A stretch of DNA of 64,000 bases, taken from assembly GCF_017948305.1 (NCBI RefSeq), contig NZ_CP072842.1:1742501-1806500 (forward strand), read 5' to 3'. The notes below the pieces were generated by a model. The model did no database searches, was not told the DNA's origin, and saw only the letters and a list, made by a program, of their open reading frames with translations. A program made the translations under genes and the position numbers. This document shows, piece after piece, positions 51,081-60,323 of this stretch (positions are counted from its first letter, which is position 1; every line of letters begins with the position of its first letter). Source of the DNA: Faecalibacter bovis (GTDB taxonomy: Bacteria; Bacteroidota; Bacteroidia; Flavobacteriales; Weeksellaceae).

Positions 51081-51578
51081 TTAGTAATTTAATAAATCTT
51101 CATTTGTAATTATACTTATAAAATGATATGTTTGAAGAGCGTCGAAATTATTAGTTTGTGAAGAAGTTGAAATTATATAAGTCATCGTACTTCCTTGATA
51201 TATTTTTATCACTTCTCCATCTTCTATATATGATTTAACTAATTTTCCTCCCCAAGCTTTAATTTGATTGACGTAGGTATTTAATTTAGTATTTGAATTT
51301 ACTTGGATTCCAACTGTTATTCTATCATTATACGTTGAATAATTATAATGTAGAAATGATTCAGCAATATCTTCATATAAAGATTTTTTATAGGTATAAA
51401 TAGCTTCACTTGAATCTTCAAATTCTTCAGCACTTAAAAAATTCCATCCCTTAGCTGTTAAAAATTCGTCTGCATCTCCTAATTCCATTTTTCTAATAGC
51501 TAAAACTTCGCTTAATGTTAGGTTTTGTGCAAATGCAGAAAAGGATAATAAAATTGTAAATAGTAAAAATATTTTTTT
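51081..51578 (-). CDS. Secreted protein, unknown
   Basis: A 165-residue protein from the start at 51578, which gives a clean signal peptide (MKKIFLLFTILLSFSAFA). The upstream ATG at 51602 would put charged residues in front of it. The mature start (LTLSEVLAIRKMELGDADEFLTAKGWNF) has the pattern of the secreted protein at 44208-44666, so both may belong to one family. The two flank the hsdMSR operon of island 2. Function unknown. Confidence 0.72.
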   Translation of the reverse strand, partial: KKIFLLFTILLSFSAFAQNLTLSEVLAIRKMELGDADEFLTAKGWNFLSAEEFEDSSEAIYTYKKSLYEDIAESFLHYNYSTYNDRITVGIQVNSNTKLNTYVNQIKAWGGKLVKSYIEDGEVIKIYQGSTMTYIISTSSQTNNFDALQTYHFISIITNEDLLNY

Positions 51579-51694
51579 CATATGATTTAGATATATTGAC
51601 AAAATTAATATTTTATTTTATATGCAATTAGGTAAAACCCTATATAAGTACATAAGGATGACAATTACTTTTTATTGTGCACCCCCACCAGTTG

Positions 51695-53032
51695 TTATTC
51701 TTTATTCCATCTTTTGAAAATATTTTCAATTTTTTCATTCGGAGACATTTTAATGTATTTATAAAATACCTCTTCTGTTTGATGTCCTGTAATTTGCATG
51801 ATTTCAAAAACAGGATGACCTTCTAAAAACATATTTGTAGCAAAACTTCTTCGTGTAGTATGTGCTTTTACTAATTGCCATTTTTCATAAAATCCTTCAA
51901 TATTTCTGGTTGTTTTATACTCACTCTTTTTACCTTCATTAATAATTATGGATTGACGAATTTTACCTTTACATTTTTCGTTTATTTTCGCTCTTTTACA
52001 AATCGCCTTTATGTATTGATTAAATTGAGGATTACTATTTGGAACAGGGAATTTATTATCATACTTATCTAATATTTTAATGATATCTGAATGTAATGGT
52101 ATGTTAACAGTTTTATTTGTTTTATCTGTTTTTACTACAATGTATTTTCCTAAAATATTTCCAGCTTTATCTTTGTAATCAATTATTCTGTTGGAATTTA
52201 GTTTTTCTAAATCAGAATATCTTAACCCAACTCGTAAAGCAACAATTAAACAATCTCTATAATAATCTAAATCTTCAATTGTAGATAAATCTAAATTGAT
52301 AATTTGTTGTATTTCATTTTCGTTTAGATAAATATCAAATGTTTCATATGAAGGTTTTTTAAACTCTCTTTTGGTATAGTCTTTACAAATAGGTAAGTTA
52401 TCATTTTCAGCATATTTGCATAATAACTTAATTCCTTTAATATATTTTGCAATAGTACTATCTGAAAAGTCTAATTCTTCTCTTAAATAATCTACAAACT
52501 CATTTCGGAATTCTATATTCACATCTTCTAATTTTAGACGTTTATATAATTTTTGAAATGAATTTAATTTTATACCAACTTGTTTAAATAAAGATTTGAA
52601 TGAACTAGAATATGTATTACCTCTTTCATTTTTATATTTGTTTATGTTCTGATTAAAATGCTCAATGTATTCATCAAAGTAATAAATTTTACTAAGTGGA
52701 TTTTTTTCAGCTTTATCTTCAATATTAAAAAAAGCATTGGTTTGTTTAATTAACCACTCTTTTAAGTTTGATTTATTAAAATTGATAGTTGTAATATCAC
52801 TATTATATTGAGTGTCGAGAAATTGAATAAACTCATACATTTTAGTATTGATTAATTTATATTCTCTCTTGATTCTAGTTTTTAGATTTTTGCTAGATGA
52901 ATCCCAATATTTAGTTTCAATTTTAAAATCTCCAAATTTTCGTTCAGTTTCTAATTCTTGATTTATCTTAAATCGTACATATATAGATGATACTTCCTTT
53001 TTAAGATTTACCTTATAAGTTAATGATGGCAT
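51695..53032 (-). CDS. Tyrosine recombinase of island 2
   Basis: A 445-residue integrase. Arm-binding N-terminal domain (1-100), SAM-like core-binding domain (about 120-225) and catalytic domain with the canonical first arginine (VGLRYSD, about residue 270), HxxR (AHTTRRSFA), the second His (ITGHQTEE) and the Tyr nucleophile (FYKYIKMS). Unlike the island 1 integrase it keeps the first Arg. It reads inward from the right end of the island, and the ACTCCCC repeat lies 13 bp upstream of its start, where it could control its own expression. Confidence 0.93.
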   Translation of the reverse strand: MPSLTYKVNLKKEVSSIYVRFKINQELETERKFGDFKIETKYWDSSSKNLKTRIKREYKLINTKMYEFIQFLDTQYNSDITTINFNKSNLKEWLIKQTNAFFNIEDKAEKNPLSKIYYFDEYIEHFNQNINKYKNERGNTYSSSFKSLFKQVGIKLNSFQKLYKRLKLEDVNIEFRNEFVDYLREELDFSDSTIAKYIKGIKLLCKYAENDNLPICKDYTKREFKKPSYETFDIYLNENEIQQIINLDLSTIEDLDYYRDCLIVALRVGLRYSDLEKLNSNRIIDYKDKAGNILGKYIVVKTDKTNKTVNIPLHSDIIKILDKYDNKFPVPNSNPQFNQYIKAICKRAKINEKCKGKIRQSIIINEGKKSEYKTTRNIEGFYEKWQLVKAHTTRRSFATNMFLEGHPVFEIMQITGHQTEEVFYKYIKMSPNEKIENIFKRWNKE

Positions 53033-53044
53033 AGAAATATTTTT

Positions 53045-53066
53045 ACTCCCCTAATTACTCCCCTAA
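53045..53066 (+). repeat. Island 2 subterminal repeat, right copy
   Basis: Two ACTCCCC units at 53045 and 53057 (12 bp apart), ending in TAA. One mismatch in 22 bp to the left copy at 37374-37395, same orientation. Confidence 0.8.
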
Positions 53067-53195
53067 ATGTAGTAAATAATATTATATATTTGTATATAAA
53101 AGTATACAGTTTATTTGTTAAAAGTTCTGTTATACAGTGTTTTGTTTATGCAAAAGTATACAATTAGAAATAATAATAAATATGTGCTTCTGGTA

Positions 53196-53208
53196 CAAGT
53201 GGGACCAC
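53196..53208 (+). repeat. Attachment site, right copy (degenerate)
   Basis: CAAGTGGGACCAC, identical to the tRNA 3' end over 13 bp; bases upstream (GCTTCTGGTA) no longer match the T arm. It marks the right border of island 2. Confidence 0.78.
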
Positions 53209-53220
53209 ATAAAAAAGTTT

Positions 53221-53256
53221 AAACCCTCTCATACTGCCGTATGTAGAGGGTTTTTT
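53221..53256 (+). terminator. Terminator, probably the original one of the tRNA gene
   Basis: AACCCTCT/AGAGGGTT with an inner CATAC/GTATG pair and six T residues, 12 bp after the right attachment site. Without the islands it would follow the tRNA directly. Confidence 0.85.
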
Positions 53257-53277
53257 ATATAACAAAAACATAATTTT

Positions 53278-54147
53278 CTACTTCTTAATTTTACTCGGAG
53301 TTTGACTGAAAACTTCCTTAAACTTTCGGTTAAAATGTTCCACATTATTAAAACCGCTCATATAACTAATTTCAGATATTGTTAAATTTTGAATATTTGA
53401 GGATAATAGCTCATGTGCATATTCAAGGCGTTTCTGAATGATAAAATGATTGGGTGAACAGCCAAAATTCTCCTTAAACTTAGCAAACAATTTAGACTCG
53501 CTCATACAAGCGATTTTTGCCAGTTCTTCAATTTTTATTTTTGATTTAAAATTATTGTTGATGTAATTTATAACATCGTACAATGGATTATTTTCAGAAA
53601 GTTTTTGATTTAAAATAATTTTTCGCGCCTTAGATTGTAAAATTAAATAGGTTAATTCCTTCATCTTTAGTTGAAAAATATAATCCAATTGATGCATTTT
53701 TTCTTTCAGTGAAGTTCTGTCATTTAATAGATTAAAAAAGCTATTAATAAGTAATCCTTCTTCAGATACAAAATAATTCAATATTTCATTTTCGTCACCG
53801 CCTATTACATCAATCCAATCCTTATTTTGTATAGAAGTTATTTCATCGTAAAATGAACTTACAAAACTTTCGTCAATTGTAAGAATTGCACATTTTAATG
53901 GATTATCAAAAGAAGCATAATCAACATCAACAGTAAGAATTTGTTTCTTTTCTGGAATTAAAATTTTTCTGGTTCCAAAATCAAAACTTTCATCATTCCA
54001 TTTAATTTTTTTTTCTCCTTGCAACATCATCGATACTGACGGATTATCAAAATTAAAATCTAGCCCCTTAAACGGTGTATTGGTTTCATATAAGCAAATT
54101 TCACCATAGGGTATACTATACACTGTTTTATGTTCGATTTTTTTCAT
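53278..54147 (-). CDS. AraC family transcriptional regulator
   Basis: A 289-residue regulator: an N-terminal ligand-binding domain (AraC_N-like, with SVSMMLQGEKKIKW) and a C-terminal pair of helix-turn-helix motifs (IEELAKIACMSESKLFAKFK and ISEISYMSGFNNVEHFNRKFK). I start at 54147 because the ATG at 54168 adds seven residues not expected in the family. It is divergent from the aldehyde dehydrogenase and GMC genes and probably controls them, as such regulators usually do. Confidence 0.9.
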   Translation of the reverse strand: MKKIEHKTVYSIPYGEICLYETNTPFKGLDFNFDNPSVSMMLQGEKKIKWNDESFDFGTRKILIPEKKQILTVDVDYASFDNPLKCAILTIDESFVSSFYDEITSIQNKDWIDVIGGDENEILNYFVSEEGLLINSFFNLLNDRTSLKEKMHQLDYIFQLKMKELTYLILQSKARKIILNQKLSENNPLYDVINYINNNFKSKIKIEELAKIACMSESKLFAKFKENFGCSPNHFIIQKRLEYAHELLSSNIQNLTISEISYMSGFNNVEHFNRKFKEVFSQTPSKIKK

Positions 54148-54263
54148 TTGGCAGATACTAAAGTTCAAATTGTAGAATACATCAATAGAATGATAGGATA
54201 CATCAATTTTTTTAAACGATAAATTCTAATTTTTGAGGTAATGAAATTAATAAAAAAATCAAT

Positions 54264-55679
54264 ATGAAAGAATATTCTTATATAATTAATGGTGTTGAAA
54301 AGACATCATTGGAAACGGTTGAGGTTTTTAATCCAGCAAATAAAGAACTTATAGGTAAGTATTTTGTTTCAACTATTGAAGATGTAGAGGAAGCGATAGA
54401 AAATTCTAAAATTGTTCAAAAATCTTGGTCAAAATTGGCACAAGAAGATCGTGATAACTATTTAATGAAGATTGCAGATGTCTTAATTAATAATAAAACT
54501 TATTTAGCTGAATTAATTACAAAGGAACAAGGAAAACCTTTAAATGGGCCAGGATCTAATTTTGAAATGGATGCTTGTATTGGGTGGACTCAAGTTCCTG
54601 CTTCGTTGAATTTAGAAGATGAGGTAATTTTTGAAGATGATACGCGTAAAGATATTTTACAAAGAAAACCTATTGGTGTTGTAGCTGCAATTACTCCTTG
54701 GAATTGGCCTTTGATGATTGCTATTTGGCAAATTATACCATCTATAAAAATGGGAAATACGGTTGTAGTAAAACCATCAGAATATACAACAATTGCTTCG
54801 TTAGAAATGTATCGTTTAATCAACGAAGTTTTACCTGCAGGTGTTATTAATGTTGTAACTGGTGATGGTAAAATTGGTGCACATATCACAGCTCATTCAA
54901 GTATTTCAAAAATTATGTTTACAGGTTCCATCGCTACAGGAAAACGAATTATAGAAGCTTCGAAGCATAATATGGCGCGTTTAACTTTAGAATGTGGTGG
55001 AAACGATGCTGGAATTGTTTTACCAAAAACAGATTTTAATTCTATTGCCGAAGGTTTATTCTGGGGTAGTTTTTTAAATATGGGACAAACTTGTGCCGCT
55101 TTAAAACGCTTATACGTGCATGAAGATGACTTAGATATTTGTGTTGAAGCCTTGAGTAATTTGACTAAGAATTTTAAAATGGGTGATGGGATGAATGAAG
55201 ATGTTTTATTAGGTCCAATTCAAAACCAAATGCAATTTGATAAAGTAAATGCTTTGATAGAAGCAACTGCTAAAAATCCAAAAGCTAAAATTATTGTTCC
55301 AAATCCGGAAGTGTCAAATGATGGATTTTATATTCCAATCACATTTGTAACTGGTGTTGATAATGGTGATGCAATTGTAGATGAGGAGCAATTCGGAACC
55401 GTTTTACCAATTATTACCTATAAAACTTTAGAAGAAGCTATAGAAAAAGCCAACAGCTTAGAAATCGGGTTAGGAGCTTCTGTTTGGGGTAATGATCAAA
55501 AGTTAATGGAAGAAGTTGCTGATCAGTTAGAAGCAGGAACTGTTTGGATGAATCAACATGGTGCTATACATCCATTTGTACCTTTTGGAGGTGTAAAACA
55601 ATCTGGATATGGAGTTGAATTCGGAATTGAAGGATTAAAAGCTGTGACAGTTCCAAAAATAATGAGTTATAAAAAATAA
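54264..55679 (+). CDS. Aldehyde dehydrogenase family protein
   Basis: NAD(P)-dependent oxidation of an aldehyde to an acid. A 471-residue class with the general base Glu in LECGGNDAGIV and the catalytic Cys in MGQTCAALKR. The nucleotide-binding segment is AITPWNWPL, then VVVKPSEYT and FTGSIATGKRI. It lies 25 bp upstream of a choline-dehydrogenase-like GMC gene, in the order seen for betB-betA, so it may oxidise betaine aldehyde or another product of that enzyme. No choline transporter is adjacent, so the substrate is open. Confidence 0.92.
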   Translation: MKEYSYIINGVEKTSLETVEVFNPANKELIGKYFVSTIEDVEEAIENSKIVQKSWSKLAQEDRDNYLMKIADVLINNKTYLAELITKEQGKPLNGPGSNFEMDACIGWTQVPASLNLEDEVIFEDDTRKDILQRKPIGVVAAITPWNWPLMIAIWQIIPSIKMGNTVVVKPSEYTTIASLEMYRLINEVLPAGVINVVTGDGKIGAHITAHSSISKIMFTGSIATGKRIIEASKHNMARLTLECGGNDAGIVLPKTDFNSIAEGLFWGSFLNMGQTCAALKRLYVHEDDLDICVEALSNLTKNFKMGDGMNEDVLLGPIQNQMQFDKVNALIEATAKNPKAKIIVPNPEVSNDGFYIPITFVTGVDNGDAIVDEEQFGTVLPIITYKTLEEAIEKANSLEIGLGASVWGNDQKLMEEVADQLEAGTVWMNQHGAIHPFVPFGGVKQSGYGVEFGIEGLKAVTVPKIMSYKK

Positions 55680-55704
55680 TTATCTAAAATTAAACCACAC
55701 AAAA

Positions 55705-57234
55705 ATGAAAAATACATACGATTACATAGTTATTGGAGCAGGTTCTGGAGGTGCAGTTGTTGCTTCTCGATTAGCTGAAAATAAAAATTTAAAAGTTTTA
55801 ATTCTAGAAGCTGGACCTTCTGATGTAGCTGAAGAAATTCAATCGCCTGCACAATGGCCATTAATTTGGAATACAAAAAGAGATTGGGCATATCATACAG
55901 TACCTCAAGAAGCAGCCGGAAATACTACTAAATATTGGCCTCGTGGAAAAACGTTAGGAGGTTCTAGTGCAATTAATGGAATGATTTACATTCGTGGAGC
56001 GAAAGAGGATTATGATAACTGGGCGTATAAAGGTTGTTACGGTTGGGATTATGAAAGTGTTTTGCCTTATTTTAAAAAATCTGAAGCTTATGAATTGGGT
56101 GAATCTGAAACTCATGGTGCTGACGGTCCAATGGCTGTAACTAAAATTAAAGAACCAAATCCTATTTCTATTGCAGCTATTAATGGTTGTAAAGAGTTAG
56201 GTTATCCTACAACTGATGATTTTAATACAAATATTTGGGGAGCTGGTTTAAATGATTTGTCTGTTACAAAAGATGGTGTTAGAGCATCTACTTCTGAAGC
56301 GTTTTTAAAACCTTATTTAAATAGTGATAATTTAACGATTATTACAGAAGCAACGGTTCATAGGTTGATTATCGAAGGTAAGAAGTGTGTTGGAGTAGAG
56401 TATGAGAAAGAAGGTGAAATAATTCAGACTCGTGCAAATGAGGAAATAGTACTTTCTGCAGGTACTATAGGTTCAGCTCAGCTATTAATGCTTTCGGGAA
56501 TTGGAGATCAAAGTGAATTAAGTAATGTAGGGATTGAAACCATTCATCATTTACCAGGTGTTGGTAAAAATTTACAAGATCATTTATTATGTAGTGTAAT
56601 TTTTGAAGCTAAGCAAACGATTGTTCCTCCAAAAGCGAATTTATTAGAAGCACAAATATTTTGGAAAAGTCGTCCAGAAATGAAAGTGCCAGATATGCAA
56701 CCTTTATTTATGGCTTTACCATATTATGCTCCAGGTTTTGAAGGTCCAGAAAATGCTTTTACGTTTTGTGCAGGGATGATTAGACCGGTTTCTAAAGGAT
56801 TCATTAAACTGAAATCAAGTAATCCAAAAGAATATCCAATCATTGATCCTAAATATTTATCAGAACAAGCAGATTTAGATGCTTTATACGAAGCTGTTGA
56901 ATTGTGTCGTAAATTAGGTTACACAGAAGCTTTAAAAGATTGGATGAAAGAAGAAATTTATCCAGGAAAAGATAAATCTAAAGAAGAAGTTTTAGATTAT
57001 ATCAGAAAATCTGCAAGTACATACCATCATATGACAGGAACTTGTAAAATGGGAATCGACAAAGAATCAGTTGTAGATCCGGAATTAAGAGTTTATGGTA
57101 TTGAAGGACTAAGAGTAGCTGATGCTTCAGTGATGCCAGATGTTCCTTCTGGTAACACTAACGCACCTACCATTATGATTGGCGAAAAAGCCGCTGATAT
57201 GATTCTGAAAACTTATAATAAAAAGAACAACTAA
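55705..57234 (+). CDS. GMC family oxidoreductase (choline-dehydrogenase-like)
   Basis: FAD-dependent alcohol oxidation, 509 residues. Features in order: GAGSGGAVVASRLAE (ADP-binding), PRGKTLGGSSAINGMIYIRG (GMC signature 1), LSAGTIGSAQLLMLSGIG (signature 2), and the C-terminal HHMTGTCKMG and SGNTNAPTIMIGEKAADMI with the catalytic His and Asn. It is paired with the aldehyde dehydrogenase upstream. The product of one enzyme is the likely substrate of the other. Choline is a candidate; other primary alcohols are possible. Confidence 0.93.
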   Translation: MKNTYDYIVIGAGSGGAVVASRLAENKNLKVLILEAGPSDVAEEIQSPAQWPLIWNTKRDWAYHTVPQEAAGNTTKYWPRGKTLGGSSAINGMIYIRGAKEDYDNWAYKGCYGWDYESVLPYFKKSEAYELGESETHGADGPMAVTKIKEPNPISIAAINGCKELGYPTTDDFNTNIWGAGLNDLSVTKDGVRASTSEAFLKPYLNSDNLTIITEATVHRLIIEGKKCVGVEYEKEGEIIQTRANEEIVLSAGTIGSAQLLMLSGIGDQSELSNVGIETIHHLPGVGKNLQDHLLCSVIFEAKQTIVPPKANLLEAQIFWKSRPEMKVPDMQPLFMALPYYAPGFEGPENAFTFCAGMIRPVSKGFIKLKSSNPKEYPIIDPKYLSEQADLDALYEAVELCRKLGYTEALKDWMKEEIYPGKDKSKEEVLDYIRKSASTYHHMTGTCKMGIDKESVVDPELRVYGIEGLRVADASVMPDVPSGNTNAPTIMIGEKAADMILKTYNKKNN

Positions 57235-57261
57235 GAATTAAGATAATTAATTATAAACAAT

Positions 57262-57294
57262 AATCCCATTCAATATTTTGAATGGGATTTTTTT
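57262..57294 (+). terminator. Terminator after the GMC gene
   Basis: AATCCCATTCA/TGAATGGGATT stem with a 6-nt loop and seven T residues. Confidence 0.9.
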
Positions 57295-57394
57295 AATATA
57301 TAGAATATGATAGGATAATTTATAAAACAAATAGTAAATATTTTATATGACTCAATTTAAAATAAATTTATAGAATATAAATTTTGGAATTAAA

Positions 57395-57425
57395 AATAGA
57401 CCTATCTAAAAAAAATAGGTCTATT
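57395..57425 (-). terminator. Terminator of the large secreted protein gene
   Basis: AATAGACCTA/TAGGTCTATT stem; on the reverse strand it is followed by TTTTA. It lies 46 bp past the reverse-strand stop at 57471. Confidence 0.75.
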
Positions 57426-57470
57426 AATTGGTTAATTGAAAAGATTTATTCTATTAAATTGGTTTATTTA

Positions 57471-60290
57471 TTATTGTGGACATGTAACTTCTTCAGTATT
57501 TAATTGTCCATTGTCAGATACAGTTATTTCAAAACATTTATTACCTGGTGATTTAATTTTAATTTTATTCAAAACTACTTCTTCTACAATTTCACCCATA
57601 TTCTTCCATTCTAGTTTTGCATTAGAGTTGATTGTATTACTACTACCACCATCGGTAACAAGTACTTGATTTTTTTCTCCATTATTAGATGGGAAAACAT
57701 AAGATTCCTCACGGTACATATCATCAGAAATTTTTCTAGAGAACTTAAAAGTTACATTTTCTTCTGTAGTACCTAATTTAATTTCATTTTTATTACTAAT
57801 GTTATATGAACCTAAAATGAATTGATTTGAGAATTCTCCAGAATTATTAACATCACTTATCATTTTTAATCCCGTCGAATATTCACCTACACCAGTTGCT
57901 ACACGATAATTAGAATTACTTAGATTAATACCATAGTCATTTTCAAAAATAATTTTTTGATTAGAGTTAGTCTTATCGTAAATACGGACTTCATTTAAAC
58001 TTACTAGTCGGTTATCTGTTAATCCTGTTACTTTATAATCCATAAATCCTTTAGGTGATAATATTATATCTTCTACTGAATTTCTAAAATTAGATACTGA
58101 AGAAGTAAAATCAAAAGGTTCGCCTAGATATCCAAAATTACCATCAATAAAAACACTTTCATTGCCATTATTAAACTCTTGACTGATAAGTTTTGAATTA
58201 GTGAATTTTTGATTATTTATATTTGTCGTTTTGATAGTAGAAATAGCCCCATTTACTTCTAATGAAGTATCTGCTACTCTATCCGTTAATTTATGTCCAA
58301 TTGCAACTTTACCTTCTTGGTAAATATTTTGATTGTTGTCTGACGCTTGTGTATCAGTTCCCTGAATTTTCCAAGGTTCTGTTTGTGGACTAATTAAATC
58401 AGAAATATTTTTCCATTCTAAATGTGTTGTATTTGTTTCATCTTGGGTTTTAGATACTAAAACTTGATTTAAAGTACCTGCTTTTCTTGGGAATACGTAT
58501 GAACTTTTATTTTCAGTATCGTTATTGTCACTAAAAGAAAATTTAATTCCTGTAGAATTTTCTAATGAAATTTTATTTACATTACCATTAACTTTTGATT
58601 CTAAAACAAAGCCATTTAACCCAACATCTTCCGAATCACTTTGCATAATAATAGAATTTGAGTGATTGTTACCAGAATTAATAAAAATTTGATTAATTGC
58701 AGATTTACCTACAAAACCAGTTGACTTATTTACGTTTATTTTTAAATCAGGATTTGACTTATCGAAGAAAATTTCTTGTTTTAATGTTTGGTTCGTATCC
58801 GTACTATTTGCTGACCCAATTACTTCATAGTATCCTTTTCTATTATTTGTTTTAGAATCTATAGATAATATATTTTCTGGATTAGTTATATCAATAGCTT
58901 CACCAGAATACATTGATTTTACATCTACAATAATTTCATTCGAAGAACCGTAATCTACAGCTAAACCTTTTACATCAAAACTATTTAACGAACTAGTGTT
59001 ATTTACAACATTAGATGTACCTTTTACGTGTAAGTTATAATTTGAAACAGGTCCATCCTTATCAAATCCAATTGCAACTTTACCTTCTTGGTAAATATTT
59101 TGGTTGTTGTCTGATGCTTGTGTTTCAGTTCCTTGTACTTTCCAAGGCTGTGGACTTGTTAAATCAGAAATATTTTTCCATTCTAGTTCTGTACGTATTA
59201 GAGGGTTTCCATCTGCATCTCTAGGTGGATTTGAATTGTCATATCCTTTAGTAGTTAAAACCTGATTTTCAGACCCTATAGATTTTGGGAATATATATGC
59301 ACCTGATGTTCTGATTCCAGATACTTCATCTGGTTTAGAATATTGAAATACTATTCCTTTAGGGTCAGATAAACTTATTGTATTTTGATTTTCAAAGTCT
59401 TGTCTAGAATTTAAAGTAAATACACTTTTTAAATTAGATGCATCAGGATTAGATTGCATCACTATACCGTTATGCAAATATTTATCACTATCAGTTGAAA
59501 CTGTAAATGATGCGCTATTACCGTTTAATAAATGTATAGACTGTACATTAGAGTGTAAATCTGAATTAGTTTTGTTATCATATCTCTCTTCTCGACCTAT
59601 TAATTTTAAAGAATTATTATTTGTTGGGTAATAAAGAGTGTTTCTTGTACTTAATCTACCATTTATTAATGAGTTATTAAAAACATTCTCAGAGTTTGTG
59701 AAATCTATTATATCTCCACTGTAATAAGATTCGAAATTATAATTAAAATTTCCCAAATAAGGAACACGGCCTTTGTCACCATTAATTTTTACATAATTCT
59801 CGTTTTCACTATTAACTTCTGTTTTTGTTGCTCCCTTTACATCTAATTTATATTTAGAAGTTGGGTCATTTTCTTTAAAACCAATAGCTACATTACCTTC
59901 TTGGTAAATGTTTTCATAGTTGTTAGATGCTTGTTTATTAGTGTTTTGTATTCTCCAAGGTTCAATATTCATTTTTTGCCAAACAGCTCCGTCAAAAAAG
60001 TAATATCCTGGATTATTAATGTTGATAGTTTTATCACTTGCAGCTTCTGTTAAACCTTCAGTAATATAAACTATAGTTCCTTTTTGTAACTCAGTATATA
60101 AATTATCTTTTGCTTTTAAATCGTTTCCAGAAAATTGTGGTGTAATTATACCTTCAGGTAATGTAGATTTAAATTCTTCAGATTCTTTAACATGCAACGT
60201 TGATTTTGGTAATTCAGTATTTATACCAACTTGTGCATTCAAAGAGGTTGCTCCAAATACAATAGCGATTAAAATGTAATTCTTTTTCAT
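57471..60290 (-). CDS. Large secreted protein with three internal modules
   Basis: A 939-residue exported protein (signal MKKNYILIAIVFGATSLNA, then QVGINTELPKSTLHV). Three modules of about 260 residues begin near 112, 381 and 637, each opening PW(R/K)xQxTxxQASxNxxNIYQEG(N/K)VAIG and closing with (L/I)NQVLVxxxxxx(n)LEWKN. Similar VGIN...TLHV-type starts occur in Bacteroidota phage-tail-fibre- or adhesin-like surface proteins. The type IX sorting domain is not apparent, and the C-terminus (NKCFEITVSDNGQLNTEEVTCP) has two cysteines. Function unknown; a repeat-built surface protein is likely. Confidence 0.82.
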   Translation of the reverse strand: MKKNYILIAIVFGATSLNAQVGINTELPKSTLHVKESEEFKSTLPEGIITPQFSGNDLKAKDNLYTELQKGTIVYITEGLTEAASDKTININNPGYYFFDGAVWQKMNIEPWRIQNTNKQASNNYENIYQEGNVAIGFKENDPTSKYKLDVKGATKTEVNSENENYVKINGDKGRVPYLGNFNYNFESYYSGDIIDFTNSENVFNNSLINGRLSTRNTLYYPTNNNSLKLIGREERYDNKTNSDLHSNVQSIHLLNGNSASFTVSTDSDKYLHNGIVMQSNPDASNLKSVFTLNSRQDFENQNTISLSDPKGIVFQYSKPDEVSGIRTSGAYIFPKSIGSENQVLTTKGYDNSNPPRDADGNPLIRTELEWKNISDLTSPQPWKVQGTETQASDNNQNIYQEGKVAIGFDKDGPVSNYNLHVKGTSNVVNNTSSLNSFDVKGLAVDYGSSNEIIVDVKSMYSGEAIDITNPENILSIDSKTNNRKGYYEVIGSANSTDTNQTLKQEIFFDKSNPDLKINVNKSTGFVGKSAINQIFINSGNNHSNSIIMQSDSEDVGLNGFVLESKVNGNVNKISLENSTGIKFSFSDNNDTENKSSYVFPRKAGTLNQVLVSKTQDETNTTHLEWKNISDLISPQTEPWKIQGTDTQASDNNQNIYQEGKVAIGHKLTDRVADTSLEVNGAISTIKTTNINNQKFTNSKLISQEFNNGNESVFIDGNFGYLGEPFDFTSSVSNFRNSVEDIILSPKGFMDYKVTGLTDNRLVSLNEVRIYDKTNSNQKIIFENDYGINLSNSNYRVATGVGEYSTGLKMISDVNNSGEFSNQFILGSYNISNKNEIKLGTTEENVTFKFSRKISDDMYREESYVFPSNNGEKNQVLVTDGGSSNTINSNAKLEWKNMGEIVEEVVLNKIKIKSPGNKCFEITVSDNGQLNTEEVTCPQ

Positions 60291-60315
60291 AATGGGATTT
60301 CGATTAATTATAGAG

Positions 60316-60323
60316 CAAAATTA
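60316..60323 (-). promoter_or_regulatory. -7 promoter box (reverse strand)
   Basis: Read on the reverse strand it is TAATTTTG, consensus, about 25 nt before the ATG at 60290. Confidence 0.55.

Larger units (their letters stand above)
37292..53208 (+). mobile_element. Genomic island 2
   Basis: A 15.9-kb segment from the middle attachment repeat to a 13-bp copy of its core at 53196-53208. Near each end, in the same orientation, is the pair ACTCCCC-N5-ACTCCCC followed by TAA. It carries its own integrase at the right end, an excisionase-like HTH gene, a polymerase-like gene, a Type I hsdMSR operon and a run of small envelope genes. Many genes are visibly AT-richer than the flanking chromosome. 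No conjugation genes are seen. The decayed right copy suggests this is the older insertion. Confidence 0.82.
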
